From the NCBI GenBank assembly GCA_017379255.1, contig JAFNWZ010000270.1, forward strand, positions 1 to 7,773: a stretch of DNA of 7,773 nt, in the 5' to 3' direction. The DNA comes from Akkermansia sp. GTDB lineage: Bacteria; Verrucomicrobiota; Verrucomicrobiia; Verrucomicrobiales; Akkermansiaceae. Below are positions 1 through 7,541 of the stretch, one piece after another. The number at the start of each line of letters is the position of its first letter. Within the stretch, counting starts at the first letter, position 1. The notes under the pieces were generated by a model. The model did not search any database. It saw nothing but the letters and a program-made list of their open reading frames with translations, and was not told the origin of the DNA. Both the position numbers and the translations under genes were made by a program.

Positions 1-498
1 AACAAGAGAAAATTCAAAGCCAACCGCTTCACCAATGCCGAAATTGCCGTGGCGCTGGATAAAATCGAGCTGGCGCAGCAGCAGGACTCTTCCAAAATTG
101 ATAAATACGGCCTGATTGCCTCCGTCAAGCCCGCTTTCCCCTGCGCAGACAAGCTGTGGGCAGAAGTGCGCAAGGAAATGAATTACTACGCCGGCATCAG
201 CAAGAAACAAAGGCGGGAGTTCGAGACCGAAGGCATCCAGCGCGCCTCGTTCGCCTGTGCCTGTTTTGTTTTCTCCCTTATCGGTGTGCCCCTGGCCATC
301 ACCGCACGCCGTAAAGACACCTCCACCGGCTTCGCCATCGGCATCATGGTGGCAGCACTCTATTTCATGGCGCTGGTGTTCTGCGAACTCTCCCGCAAAT
401 CCGGTGGCATTACACCTTACATCGTATTGTGGATACCTAACGTAATTACAATAGGTTTCGCCATTTGGCAACACCAGAAAGCGAAGTTCCGAGGTTGA
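1..498 (+). CDS. LptF/LptG (YjgP/YjgQ) family LPS export permease, C-terminal part
   Basis: LptF and LptG are the inner-membrane permease pair of the LptB2FG ABC transporter, which extracts lipopolysaccharide from the inner membrane and feeds it to the LptC-LptA bridge. The reading frame is open from base 1, so the gene begins outside the window; the GTG at 49 is internal. 165 codons are visible. After a hydrophilic stretch (end of the periplasmic domain) come a coupling-type region (about residues 62-82) and three membrane segments at about 83-102, 111-131 and 136-157. The stretch LIGVPLAITARRKD followed by GFAIGI is typical of the C-terminal half of this family, and the short basic tail would end in the cytoplasm. 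The sequence does not decide between LptF and LptG. The gene ends just before a strong terminator, so it is probably the last gene of its transcription unit. Confidence 0.87.
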   Translation, partial: NKRKFKANRFTNAEIAVALDKIELAQQQDSSKIDKYGLIASVKPAFPCADKLWAEVRKEMNYYAGISKKQRREFETEGIQRASFACACFVFSLIGVPLAITARRKDTSTGFAIGIMVAALYFMALVFCELSRKSGGITPYIVLWIPNVITIGFAIWQHQKAKFRG

Positions 499-515
499 TT
501 TTCAGACACACAAAA

Positions 516-549
516 AAACACCGTCTCCGTTGTTTCGGAGACGGTGTTT
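516..549. terminator. Bidirectional intrinsic terminator between lptF/G and metH
   Basis: A perfect 14-bp stem (516-529 pairing with 536-549, core CACCGTCTCCG) closes a 6-base loop, TTGTTT. A run of A (512-518) precedes it and a T-rich stretch follows it (547-555), so it has a U-tract in both directions. It lies in the 64-bp gap between two convergent stop codons (498 and 563) and can end transcription from both the permease gene and metH. Confidence 0.9.
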
Positions 550-562
550 ATATTTCCTGCAT

Positions 563-3500
563 TTAATCGAGGCGGCGGCCTGTGCGCTGCTCGTAATCAG
601 CACGCTGGTCTTCCCCAATCTGCCCCACAGAGAAGTACCTGGCCTCCGGGTGATTAAACACCAGGGCGCAGACGGAGGATGCAGGCTGCATCATGCAGGT
701 CTCCGTCAGGCATGCGCCTGTGCGCTCTGTAGCGTTCAAAAGCTGGAACACGGTGCGTTTTTCCGCATGGTCAGGCTGGCTGGGGTAGCCGCACGCGGGG
801 CGGACCATGCTACTTTCATCCACGCTCCACAATTGCTGCACAATGGATTGCACACATTCCGCCAGAGCTTCAGCCAGCATATTAGACACCGCCGCCACCA
901 GCAAGGCATTATACGGGTCGTGCGCGGCATTAAGCTCTGTAGCCCACTCATCCGCTCCGTGTACAGACACCTGCATAGCACCAGCATAACCCTGCTCTGC
1001 CGCCACAAAATCAGCCAGAGCCAGGCAGCGCTGCGCGCCGGGTTTCTGCTGGCGCAACGTATGCAGCACCGTACCGTCCGGAAGCACCAAATCATCTGCC
1101 CCGCTCTTCGATACTGGCCAGATACCAAAACAGGCGCGCGCCTTCAGGCGGGATTCTGTCAGAGCGCGCCGCAGAAGAGCCTCTGCATCGGCACGCAGCT
1201 GTGCCGCCTCATGCTTTTTCGCCGCATCTCCACCCAGCATGCCGAAAGTATGCAGTGTGATATTCCAATCCGCCTTATCGAGAAGCTGCTGCCAGGCCAG
1301 CGGGAAATCCGGCTGCGGCGTGTGGCAGGAGCACCCCTCCGGCACCCCCGCCGTGAACACCCCCGTGCGTTGCGGCACGGGCTGTTTTCCTGCGGCGGCA
1401 GACCGCTGGCGGGCTTCTGCCAGCGGGAGCAAGGGAGTGGAAGCCTGCTCATGCGCCTCGCGCAAACGAGCCTGCTCCGCCTTATGCTCTGCTACAAAGG
1501 CCTCCCTGCCAGCCCCGGCAAGTGCTGAAGCCACCGGAACAATGGCGGAGGCATCAGATGTCTGCACCACCACACCGGCGGGATACAGCGGCGCCAGTTT
1601 AATGGCCGTGTGCTGCGGGCTGGTGGTAGCACCGCCCACCAGCAGCGGAGTATTCATGCCAGCCTCCTGGAACATACGGGCCACCGTGGCCATTTCATCC
1701 AGAGAGGGCGTAATCAGGCCGGAAAGAGCCACCAGAGCGGCATTTTCACGGCGGGCGGCCTCGAGAATCAGCTCCGGCTGCACCATCACCCCCAGATCAA
1801 GCACGCGGAAACCGTTGCACGCCAGCACCACGCCTATGATATTCTTGCCAATGTCGTGCACATCGCCCTTCACCGTGGCCAGTACCACAGTGGCCGCTGC
1901 CTTCTGCCCGGCATTCTGCTGCTCCAGCAGCGGTGTCAGTACAGCTACGCTCTGCTTCATCACGCGGGCACTCTTCACCACCTGCGGCAGGAACATCTTC
2001 CCGGCGCCAAAGCGGGCACCCACTTCTTTCATCCCCTCCATAAGCGGGCCCTCAATCACCTGCAGTGGTGAGCCGCATACCTCCAGGGCCTCGCGGGTGT
2101 CTGACTCAATAAACTCAGTAATACCATTCACCAGCGCATAAGCAAGCCGCACCTGCACGCTCAGCGTGCGCCAATCCGCCTGTTTTGCGGCAGCGGCAAC
2201 CGGCGCACCACTGCCGGCAGCCTTGAGCGCATCGCGCGCGGCGGCCAGCTCCTGCGCATAAGCAATCAGGCATTCCGTGGCATCCTCCGCTGAATTCAGC
2301 AGCACATCCTCCACCAACTTGCGGCGGTGCGCCGGAATCGTCTCATACGGAGTCATGAGTGCCGCATTCACAATGCACAAATCCAGCCCACCTGCGCAGG
2401 CATGGTGCAGGAACGCACTGTGCATAGCCTCACGAATCGGGTTATTGCCGCGGAAAGCAAAGCTCACATTGGAAATGCCGCCGGAGAGATGGCACAGCGG
2501 GAACAAGCGGTGAATTTCTCCCGCAGCGCGGAAAAAGTGCAGAGCCAGCTCTGCATGCTCCGGCAGGCCGGTACCGACGGTCAGCACATTGGGGTCGAAA
2601 ATGATATCCTCCTCTGCAAAGCCGACTTCCTGCGTCAGTAGGCGGTGCGCGCGGGTTGCAATCGCCACGCGGTCATCATAGCCGCAGGCCTGTCCCTTCT
2701 CGTCAAAGCCCATCACCACAACCGCAGCACCAAAGCGGCGGATGATGCGGGCCTGGCGCAGGAACTCCTCCTCGCCATTCTTCAGGGAAATGGAATTCAC
2801 GATAGCCTTGCCCTGCACGCACTTCAACCCGGCCTCAATCACTTCCCATTTCGAGGAATCAATCATGCAGGGTACGCGGGCAATATCCGGCTCTGCCGCC
2901 ACCAGATTCAGGAAGCGGCTCATGGCGGCCGGGCCGTCAATCATGCCATCGTCAAAACAGAAATCAAGCACCTTGGCGCCTTTTTCCACCTGGGCGCGGG
3001 CAATTTCCAGCGCTTCTTCATATTTTTCCTCACGAATCAGGCGGGCAAACTTAGGCGAGCCTGCCACATTGCACCGCTCACCCACATACAGCAGGCCCTG
3101 GCTGCGGTGGTGGTTGTAGGCCTCCAGACCGCTCAAGCGCAGCGTACCATCCTGCACATAAGTGGGAATGGCACGCGGTGCGCAGTCTTGCACCGCCTCC
3201 CGGATGGCGGCAATGTATTCCGGCGTGGTGCCGCAGCATCCGCCCACAATATTCAGGAGTCCCTCCTGTGCAAACCCGCGCAGGATTTCCGCCATCTGCC
3301 CGGCAGAATGCTCATACCCCGTGGGGCTGAGCGGATTGGGCAAGCCGGCATTCGGATACAGGCACACCGCGCAGTCCGCCAGTTCCGCAAGCCTTGCGGC
3401 AAAGGGTTTCATGAGGTCGGCCCCGAGCGCGCAGTTAATGCTGATTGCCAGCGGGGCGGCATGGCGCACGCTGTTCCAGAATGCCTCCACCGTCTGCCCG

Positions 3501-4240
3501 GAGAGGGTGCGGCCGGCGCGGTCTGTAATCGTGAAGCTGATGATAAGCGGCGGCAGTTCGCGTTCCTGGCGCAGTTCATCAATAGCATAGAGGCAAGCCT
3601 TGGCATTCAGCGTGTCGAAAATGGTCTCCAGCAGCAGAATATCCACCCCGCCATCTGCCAGTGCCATCACCTGGTCGCGGTACGCGCGGTACAACTGGTC
3701 AAAATTCACCGCGCGGAACCCGGGGTCCGTCACTTTGGGGGAAAGAGAGGTGGTCACCGCCATCGGGCCAATGGAACCAGCCACCAGAACCGGACGGTTC
3801 TCCCGCTCCTCCGCCTCCACCGCGGCCTCGCGGGCAAGCGCGCAGGCTGCCAGATTCATTTCGCGGGCCAGGAGCGCCAGTTGTTCATTCTGCAGCACCT
3901 CGTCGTAATAGGCCTGGTCGTGTTCCTCCCGCTCGGAGAAGTGGAAGAATTCATGCTGACCAATGGGGGTTGCCGAGAAAGTCGAAGTAGTGATGATATC
4001 TGCCCCGGCAGCAGCATAAGCGGCGTGGATTTCACGAATGACCTCCGGGCGGGTAAGCACCAGCAAATCATTATTATTCTTCAAATCGCGCGGTGAACCC
4101 GCAAAGCGTTCACCGCGGTAATCTGCCTCTGTCAGGTGGTATTTCTGCACCATGGTTCCGCATGCGCCATCCAGAATCAGGATGCGTTCACGCAGGGTGG
4201 AGGTCAAAAAGCCGGAGCGTTGTTGAGCATTTGTTTTCAT
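563..4240 (-). CDS. metH: Cobalamin-dependent methionine synthase
   Basis: Cytoplasmic 5-methyltetrahydrofolate:homocysteine methyltransferase; it moves the methyl group of methyl-THF via cob(I)alamin to homocysteine, giving methionine and THF. With the ATG at 4240 the protein is 1225 aa, against 1227 in E. coli. All four modules are seen: homocysteine domain (about 15-355) with zinc ligands Cys270 (INCALG) and Cys335/Cys336 (GGCCGT); pterin domain (about 385-650) opening with [10 protein letters not shown]; cobalamin cap and Rossmann domains (about 690-920) with [10 protein letters not shown], whose His795 is the lower cobalt ligand, and LSGLITPS; AdoMet reactivation domain (about 970-1225) with RPACGYP. 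An in-frame ATG at 4282 would add 14 residues, but it sits inside a hairpin and gives an unusually long N-terminus. No Shine-Dalgarno precedes either start. The reactivation domain is shorter and more divergent than the rest. No cobalamin riboswitch fits in the 81-bp upstream gap. Confidence 0.97.
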   Translation of the reverse strand: MKTNAQQRSGFLTSTLRERILILDGACGTMVQKYHLTEADYRGERFAGSPRDLKNNNDLLVLTRPEVIREIHAAYAAAGADIITTSTFSATPIGQHEFFHFSEREEHDQAYYDEVLQNEQLALLAREMNLAACALAREAAVEAEERENRPVLVAGSIGPMAVTTSLSPKVTDPGFRAVNFDQLYRAYRDQVMALADGGVDILLLETIFDTLNAKACLYAIDELRQERELPPLIISFTITDRAGRTLSGQTVEAFWNSVRHAAPLAISINCALGADLMKPFAARLAELADCAVCLYPNAGLPNPLSPTGYEHSAGQMAEILRGFAQEGLLNIVGGCCGTTPEYIAAIREAVQDCAPRAIPTYVQDGTLRLSGLEAYNHHRSQGLLYVGERCNVAGSPKFARLIREEKYEEALEIARAQVEKGAKVLDFCFDDGMIDGPAAMSRFLNLVAAEPDIARVPCMIDSSKWEVIEAGLKCVQGKAIVNSISLKNGEEEFLRQARIIRRFGAAVVVMGFDEKGQACGYDDRVAIATRAHRLLTQEVGFAEEDIIFDPNVLTVGTGLPEHAELALHFFRAAGEIHRLFPLCHLSGGISNVSFAFRGNNPIREAMHSAFLHHACAGGLDLCIVNAALMTPYETIPAHRRKLVEDVLLNSAEDATECLIAYAQELAAARDALKAAGSGAPVAAAAKQADWRTLSVQVRLAYALVNGITEFIESDTREALEVCGSPLQVIEGPLMEGMKEVGARFGAGKMFLPQVVKSARVMKQSVAVLTPLLEQQNAGQKAAATVVLATVKGDVHDIGKNIIGVVLACNGFRVLDLGVMVQPELILEAARRENAALVALSGLITPSLDEMATVARMFQEAGMNTPLLVGGATTSPQHTAIKLAPLYPAGVVVQTSDASAIVPVASALAGAGREAFVAEHKAEQARLREAHEQASTPLLPLAEARQRSAAAGKQPVPQRTGVFTAGVPEGCSCHTPQPDFPLAWQQLLDKADWNITLHTFGMLGGDAAKKHEAAQLRADAEALLRRALTESRLKARACFGIWPVSKSGADDLVLPDGTVLHTLRQQKPGAQRCLALADFVAAEQGYAGAMQVSVHGADEWATELNAAHDPYNALLVAAVSNMLAEALAECVQSIVQQLWSVDESSMVRPACGYPSQPDHAEKRTVFQLLNATERTGACLTETCMMQPASSVCALVFNHPEARYFSVGQIGEDQRADYEQRTGRRLD

Positions 4241-4258
4241 CTTGCTGAAAATGGAAAA

Positions 4259-4289
4259 CTGCCGGCTGGGAAAATCGCCCATCCGGCAG
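4259..4289 (-). terminator. Hairpin with U-tract between nuoA and metH (terminator or attenuator)
   Basis: On the minus strand CTGCCGG-A-TGGG pairs with CCCA-G-CCGGCAG around a 7-base loop (CGATTTT), giving 11 base pairs and one A/G mismatch. TTTTCC and then ATTTT follow directly (4258-4248), as in an intrinsic terminator reading right to left. It lies 33 bases after the nuoA stop and ends 18 bases before the preferred metH ATG. It could simply end nuoA transcription, or attenuate read-through into metH. The base that would be the A of the alternative metH start (4282) is the mismatched base of the stem. On the plus strand no T-run follows. Confidence 0.6.
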
Positions 4290-4321
4290 TTGGGAAAAAG
4301 TCATATACTGGCTGGCGGGAC

Positions 4322-4714
4322 TCAGCGGCGGGGAGTCGGGTTGCGGTGCCAGGTAATGGCGCCCTTACCCACGGCATACAGGTAGGCCACCATCAGCACG
4401 CCGATAAAGGCAGTCATGGCGGCAAAAGCCTCACCGTTGTTCATCACGATATCCTGGAAGCCAAGAGCCCAGGGATAAAGGAAAATCACCTCCAGGTCAA
4501 ACACAAGGAACAGAATGGCCACCAGGTAGAACTTGATGGAGAAGAAAGACGGGGAGCCATCACCCTCAGGAATGTTACCGCATTCGTAAGGCACATCCAT
4601 GGCGGAGCGCATCTTGGAGCGGCGGCCGAAAACAATACTCAGGATGATAATCAGACCGGCAAAACCAAAACCGGCAATCAACTGAATGAGGGCTGAGAAA
4701 TATTCCTGTAACAT
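4322..4714 (-). CDS. nuoA: NADH-quinone oxidoreductase subunit A (NuoA/NdhC/ND3)
   Basis: Small membrane subunit of respiratory complex I (NDH-1), which couples NADH:quinone oxidation to ion pumping; NuoA sits at the joint of the membrane arm and the peripheral arm. The 130-aa length is normal. Three membrane segments are seen (about 8-29, 60-83, 97-115). The first loop carries PYECG with Cys45, the position of the redox-sensitive loop cysteine of mitochondrial ND3. The second helix has the family signature FYLVAILFLVFDLEVIFLYPW, with Asp73 and Glu75 within the membrane. Unusually, no nuoB follows: metH is downstream and a Sel1 lipoprotein gene upstream, so nuoA stands alone. It has a near-consensus promoter whose predicted start leaves only about 7 bases of leader, with no Shine-Dalgarno. 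Identity is firm; the symbol could equally be ndhC. Confidence 0.95.
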   Translation of the reverse strand: MLQEYFSALIQLIAGFGFAGLIIILSIVFGRRSKMRSAMDVPYECGNIPEGDGSPSFFSIKFYLVAILFLVFDLEVIFLYPWALGFQDIVMNNGEAFAAMTAFIGVLMVAYLYAVGKGAITWHRNPTPRR

Positions 4715-4728
4715 AACGCGGTGCAGAT

Positions 4729-4757
4729 TTTATAGCAGCAAACGCCCGCCAAGTCAA
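4729..4757 (-). promoter_or_regulatory. Sigma70-like promoter of nuoA
   Basis: Reading right to left, TTGACT (4757-4752) and TATAAA (4734-4729) are separated by exactly 17 bases, each one mismatch from consensus. Transcription starting about 7 bases further on (near 4722) would give a leader of only 7-8 bases before the nuoA ATG at 4714. It lies in the 74-bp gap after the Sel1 lipoprotein gene, so nuoA need not be co-transcribed with that gene. Confidence 0.75.
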
Positions 4758-4788
4758 TACAAAACCCCGGGCGCACATGCGGATTCAC

Positions 4789-5637
4789 TCACTTTTGCGG
4801 CCGGGGGGCAGGCGTTTTCATGATTTCCTGCAGGCGGGCATCCCACGCGGCGGCCTCATTTTCATTCTCCTTTGCGTTCTTACCATTGCGCAACAGATTG
4901 ATAAGCCTGGCCATGGCCGGTTTGTAATCCTGTCCGGCGGCCATACGCAGCATCGCAAGCCCGCGGTCTTCATCCTTTGCCACAGGGTCACCCAGCAGCA
5001 GCATTTCGGCAAACACATGCTGAGCCATCGGATCACCAGCCAGTGCACCCTTTTCATACCAGGCGGCAGCGGTGTTTGCTTCCTCCAGGTACTGGTAGTA
5101 CAGATTCCCCAGGGCGGTGGCCGCCTGCGGCACCGCGGCCGAAGCCTTCACCAGCCATGCCACCCCCTCTGCGCGGGTGGCAGCCTCCTGCGCCAGCAAG
5201 CGTCCCAGGCGGTACTGACCTTCAGCCACGCCAGCCTCAGCCGCAGAGCGCCAGTGCTTCAACGCCGCCTCCTTATTCTGTTTTCCCAGAAAGCCCTCGT
5301 GATGCAGGATTCCCAGAAACACCTCCGCCTCCCTGCTGCCCTGCGCGGCAGCAAGGCTGAACCAGTTGTATGCCTTCTGCGGGTCTGCCGGCACCCCGTG
5401 CCCGCCGGCAAAGTAAATACCGCCCAGGTCCAGCTGCGCGCGCAGCAAGCCACCCTCGGCCGCCTGATGCAGGTATTTCATAGCCCCGGCATAATCAGAG
5501 GCATCATGCTCCACATTGGGCTTCAACAGGACCTGCGCCTGGTCATACATAGCCTGCGGGGTGGCAGGTTCTGCAGATTCATCATTCCGGCAGGCTGAAA
5601 GGGAAAGCACCGGCAACAGGAGGAGGAAATATCGCAT
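4789..5637 (-). CDS. Sel1-repeat (TPR-like) lipoprotein
   Basis: A 282-aa protein predicted to be exported and lipid-anchored. The N-terminus MRYFLLLLPVLSLSAC is a short lipoprotein signal peptide with lipobox LSAC; Cys16 would be the modified residue. A short polar linker follows, then about six Sel1-like repeats from about residue 45 to 255. These are helical pairs with the pattern A..YL..AA..G...AQ..LG..Y..G, for example AYNWFSLAAAQGSREAEVFL and AAWYEKGALAGDPMAQHVFA. The tail is charged and Pro-rich. Sel1 repeats make solenoids that bind other proteins; no catalytic residue is seen and the partner is unknown. An ATG at 5646 and an open frame up to 5700 are in frame, but the 5646 ATG overlaps a TATAAT box. 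The promoter's expected start point is the A of the 5637 ATG, so I chose that. The precise role is unknown. Confidence 0.85.
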   Translation of the reverse strand: MRYFLLLLPVLSLSACRNDESAEPATPQAMYDQAQVLLKPNVEHDASDYAGAMKYLHQAAEGGLLRAQLDLGGIYFAGGHGVPADPQKAYNWFSLAAAQGSREAEVFLGILHHEGFLGKQNKEAALKHWRSAAEAGVAEGQYRLGRLLAQEAATRAEGVAWLVKASAAVPQAATALGNLYYQYLEEANTAAAWYEKGALAGDPMAQHVFAEMLLLGDPVAKDEDRGLAMLRMAAGQDYKPAMARLINLLRNGKNAKENENEAAAWDARLQEIMKTPAPRPQK

Positions 5638-5644
5638 GCCGCGC

Positions 5645-5673
5645 ATTATACCCGCATCTGCCGGATATGGCAA
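5645..5673 (-). promoter_or_regulatory. Sigma70-like promoter of the Sel1 lipoprotein, predicted leaderless
   Basis: Reading right to left, TTGCCA (5673-5668) and a perfect TATAAT (5650-5645) are 17 bases apart. Seven bases separate TATAAT from the ATG at 5637, so the usual start point falls on the A of that ATG and the mRNA would have no leader. The last two bases of the -10 box are also the first two of the upstream ATG at 5646, so that codon cannot start translation from this promoter. Confidence 0.7.
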
Positions 5674-5731
5674 GCTCCTTACCCGCCTGTTTTTGCGCAT
5701 TTAAGAAGAGCGCACGCATCTCAACTCCACC

Positions 5732-7117
5732 ATGAATACACATTGTGACAACGCAACAACGAGTTTATTCGGCGCAGCAGATGTGGCCCAGCCCCTGCCT
5801 ACCGATAAAATGCCGGAGCACTCCATGCGCCCGCAGGATGCCTTCGAACTCATCAAGGCAGAGCTGCTGCTGGATGGCAACGCCCGCCAGAACCTGGCCA
5901 CCTTCTGCCAGACCTGGGATGATGAACAGGTGCATAAGCTCATGGACCTGAGCATCAGCAAGAACATGATTGACAAGGATGAATACCCCCAGTGCGCAGA
6001 GCTGGAAATGCGCTGCGTGCGCATGGTGGCCAATCTCTGGCATGCTCCGGCAGATGCAAACCCCATCGGTTGCTCCACCATCGGCAGCAGTGAGGCCTGC
6101 ATGCTGGGCGGCATGGCAGCCCTCTGGCGCTGGCGGGCCCGCCGCAAGGCTGCGGGCAAACCCTGTGACCGCCCCAATCTGGTCTGCGGCCCGGTGCAGA
6201 TCTGCTGGCACAAATTCTGCCGCTACTGGGACGTAGAAATCCGCGAGATACCCATGGCTCCGGGGCAGTACTGCATGAGCGAGGCCGAGGTGCTCAAGCG
6301 GGTAGACGAAAACACCATCTGCGTGGTTCCCACCTTCGGGGTCACCTACACCGGCCAGTATGAATTCCCGGATGAGGTCTGCCGTGTGCTCGACAAACTG
6401 GCGGCCTCCGGCGGACCGGATGTCGATGTCCATGTGGATGCCGCCAGCGGCGGGTTCCTGGCGCCCTTCTGCGCTCCCCACATCCCCTTCGATTTCCGGC
6501 TCAATCGCGTGAAGAGCATCAGCTCCAGCGGCCACAAATACGGTCTTGCCCCGCTGGGTTGCGGATGGGTCATCTGGCGCGATGAATGCGAACTCCCCAA
6601 AGACCTCACCTTTGCCGTGAACTACCTGGGCGGCAGCATCCCCACCATTGCCATCAACTTCTCACGCCCCGCCGGGCAGATTATTGCCCAGTACTATGAT
6701 TTCGTGAGACTCGGCATGGAAGGCTACCGCGCCATCCACATGGCCGCCTACAACGTGGCCGCCTACCTGACAAAGGAAATTTCCAAGCTGGGTGATTTTG
6801 AGTTCATTGCCTCCGGCGACCCGGCAAAAGACATTCCGGCAGCGTGTTTCCATTTCAAGAACCCCAAGGAAGCGCCGTATAACCTCTACGAGCTCTCTGA
6901 CCGGCTGCGCATGCGCGGCTGGCAGGTGCCGGCATTCTCCCTGCCCGCCAACGTGCAGGAAACCGTGGTCATGCGAGTCATGGTCCGGCAGGGATTCACC
7001 ATGGATATGGCAAGGCTGCTCATCGAAGACATGAAGCACGCTATATGCCACTTGAAAAAATACAAATCCACTCAGAATATGAGTGAAGGCGACGGCATGG
7101 CCTTCAAACACACTTAA
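5732..7117 (+). CDS. gadB: Glutamate decarboxylase (PLP-dependent, GadA/GadB type)
   Basis: Converts L-glutamate to GABA and CO2 in the cytoplasm, consuming a proton; in gut bacteria it serves acid resistance and GABA production. The 461 aa align end to end with E. coli GadB (466 aa). Landmarks are [11 protein letters not shown] and TWDDE near the N-terminus, [44 protein letters not shown] with PLP-contacting Asp236, and [10 protein letters not shown], in which Lys269 forms the Schiff base with PLP (Lys276 in E. coli). The end is FKHT, with His460 at the position of E. coli His465, which caps the active site at neutral pH. The first 12 residues differ from the E. coli N-terminal segment and are five shorter. 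No gadC glutamate/GABA antiporter follows; the next gene converges. CTCCACC before the ATG is not a Shine-Dalgarno. The gene is transcribed divergently from the Sel1 lipoprotein, with 94 bp between start codons. gadA and gadB are not distinguishable. Confidence 0.97.
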   Translation: MNTHCDNATTSLFGAADVAQPLPTDKMPEHSMRPQDAFELIKAELLLDGNARQNLATFCQTWDDEQVHKLMDLSISKNMIDKDEYPQCAELEMRCVRMVANLWHAPADANPIGCSTIGSSEACMLGGMAALWRWRARRKAAGKPCDRPNLVCGPVQICWHKFCRYWDVEIREIPMAPGQYCMSEAEVLKRVDENTICVVPTFGVTYTGQYEFPDEVCRVLDKLAASGGPDVDVHVDAASGGFLAPFCAPHIPFDFRLNRVKSISSSGHKYGLAPLGCGWVIWRDECELPKDLTFAVNYLGGSIPTIAINFSRPAGQIIAQYYDFVRLGMEGYRAIHMAAYNVAAYLTKEISKLGDFEFIASGDPAKDIPAACFHFKNPKEAPYNLYELSDRLRMRGWQVPAFSLPANVQETVVMRVMVRQGFTMDMARLLIEDMKHAICHLKKYKSTQNMSEGDGMAFKHT

Positions 7118-7401
7118 TCCATATTCCTGGATGGTCTCAAGCCGCGGGGGTAGCAGGTCTGCTGCTGCTCCTCGCGGCAAAGCTCAAATGCTTTTTCAGG
7201 CTCGCCGGGAAACGCACGCAGACAATCCAGCACATGATTCCGGGTTGCCAGAGCCGCTTCCAGAGCCGCTTGTTCCCCGCCATATTGCTTATCTGAAAAA
7301 TAGCGGGTAAAATGCATCTGATTGCGGCACAGGGTAACACGCCACCCCTGAAATGATGTAAAGTCGTACGTGAACCGGGTAATATTGCGAATTGTTTTCA
7401 T
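7114..7401 (-). CDS. Small AP2/ERF-domain-like protein, putative DNA-binding
   Basis: A 95-aa protein (100 aa if the ATG at 7416 is used). Residues about 15-55 read [19 protein letters not shown] followed by [16 protein letters not shown]. This matches the bacterial AP2-like pattern G-W-x-V-x-(L/I)-x-R...F-(S/T)-(K/R)-(Y/F)-F-S-D...YGG..AA...A...R: three beta strands followed by one amphipathic helix. Such domains occur in plant transcription factors and in some bacterial and phage HNH endonucleases; no HNH motif is seen here. The C-terminal 35 residues are polar and unlike anything I know. The gene converges on gad and their stop codons overlap (TAA at 7115-7117 against TTA at 7114-7116). 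I chose the ATG at 7401 because a weak -10-like TAGTAT covers the upstream ATG, but either may be used. Function unknown; family call is by pattern only. Confidence 0.6.
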   Translation of the reverse strand: MKTIRNITRFTYDFTSFQGWRVTLCRNQMHFTRYFSDKQYGGEQAALEAALATRNHVLDCLRAFPGEPEKAFELCREEQQQTCYPRGLRPSRNMD

Positions 7402-7445
7402 ATCCGCAAGCAGCATACTACAGACATTAACAAAACGCCATGTAT

Positions 7446-7497
7446 ATTAGGCAGCAACATGGTATAAATTAGAATATCCTTCAACCATTAGGCGCAA
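7446..7497. repeat. Two short direct repeats, ATTAGGC(A)GCAA
   Basis: ATTAGGCAGCAA (7446-7457) and ATTAGGCGCAA (7487-7497) recur 41 bases apart, about four helical turns, in the A+T-rich gap between the AP2-like gene and the short ORF at 7551. They could be binding sites for a regulator of either divergent gene, or chance. Nothing else is evident in the 134-149 bases between these genes apart from a TGCATGCA palindrome at 7521-7528. Confidence 0.3.
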
Positions 7498-7512
7498 GAC
7501 TGCTAACTATAC

Positions 7513-7541
7513 TGGCTGCTTGCATGCAGATACGCTAAAAT
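7513..7541 (+). promoter_or_regulatory. Possible promoter of the short ORF at 7551
   Basis: TAAAAT (7536-7541) is a good -10 box nine bases before the ATG at 7551, which would again give an almost leaderless mRNA. The hexamer 17 bases upstream (TGGCTG, 7513-7518) is a poor -35. The call rests on the -10 box and on the same spacing seen at the two stronger promoters in this window. Confidence 0.35.

Noticed and set aside
530..4096. Long plus-strand open frames opposite metH (530-1528, 1239-2141, 2645-4096)
   Set aside because: They are antisense shadows of metH, caused by its high third-position G+C. Their proteins are rich in His, Arg and Cys with no recognisable domain, while the minus strand encodes an unbroken MetH.
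4241..4282. metH start at the in-frame ATG at 4282
   Set aside because: It would add 14 residues not typical of MetH, its codon lies inside the hairpin at 4259-4289, and the start at 4240 gives the normal family length.
4241..4321. Cobalamin or SAM riboswitch in front of metH
   Set aside because: The gap is only 81 bases and lacks the B12-box and the kink-turn/SAM-I elements; only a simple hairpin is present.
4777..5598. Plus-strand open frame opposite the Sel1 gene
   Set aside because: The minus strand carries a signal peptide, lipobox, Sel1 repeats and a strong promoter; the plus-strand frame is a shadow of it.
5674..5731. A gad promoter (CTTACC-N16-TTTAAG, or TTGCGC-N17-CATCTC)
   Set aside because: Both pairs match the consensus poorly. 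gad must have a promoter in or near this gap, but I cannot place it with confidence.
5701..6535. Minus-strand open frames opposite gad (5701-6213 and 5765-6535)
   Set aside because: They mirror the gad codons and have no domain or plausible start signal; the plus strand aligns with GadB throughout.
7118..7140. ATCCA...TGGAT inverted repeat after gad as a terminator
   Set aside because: The stem is only 5 bp with no T-run, and it lies inside the AP2-like coding region.
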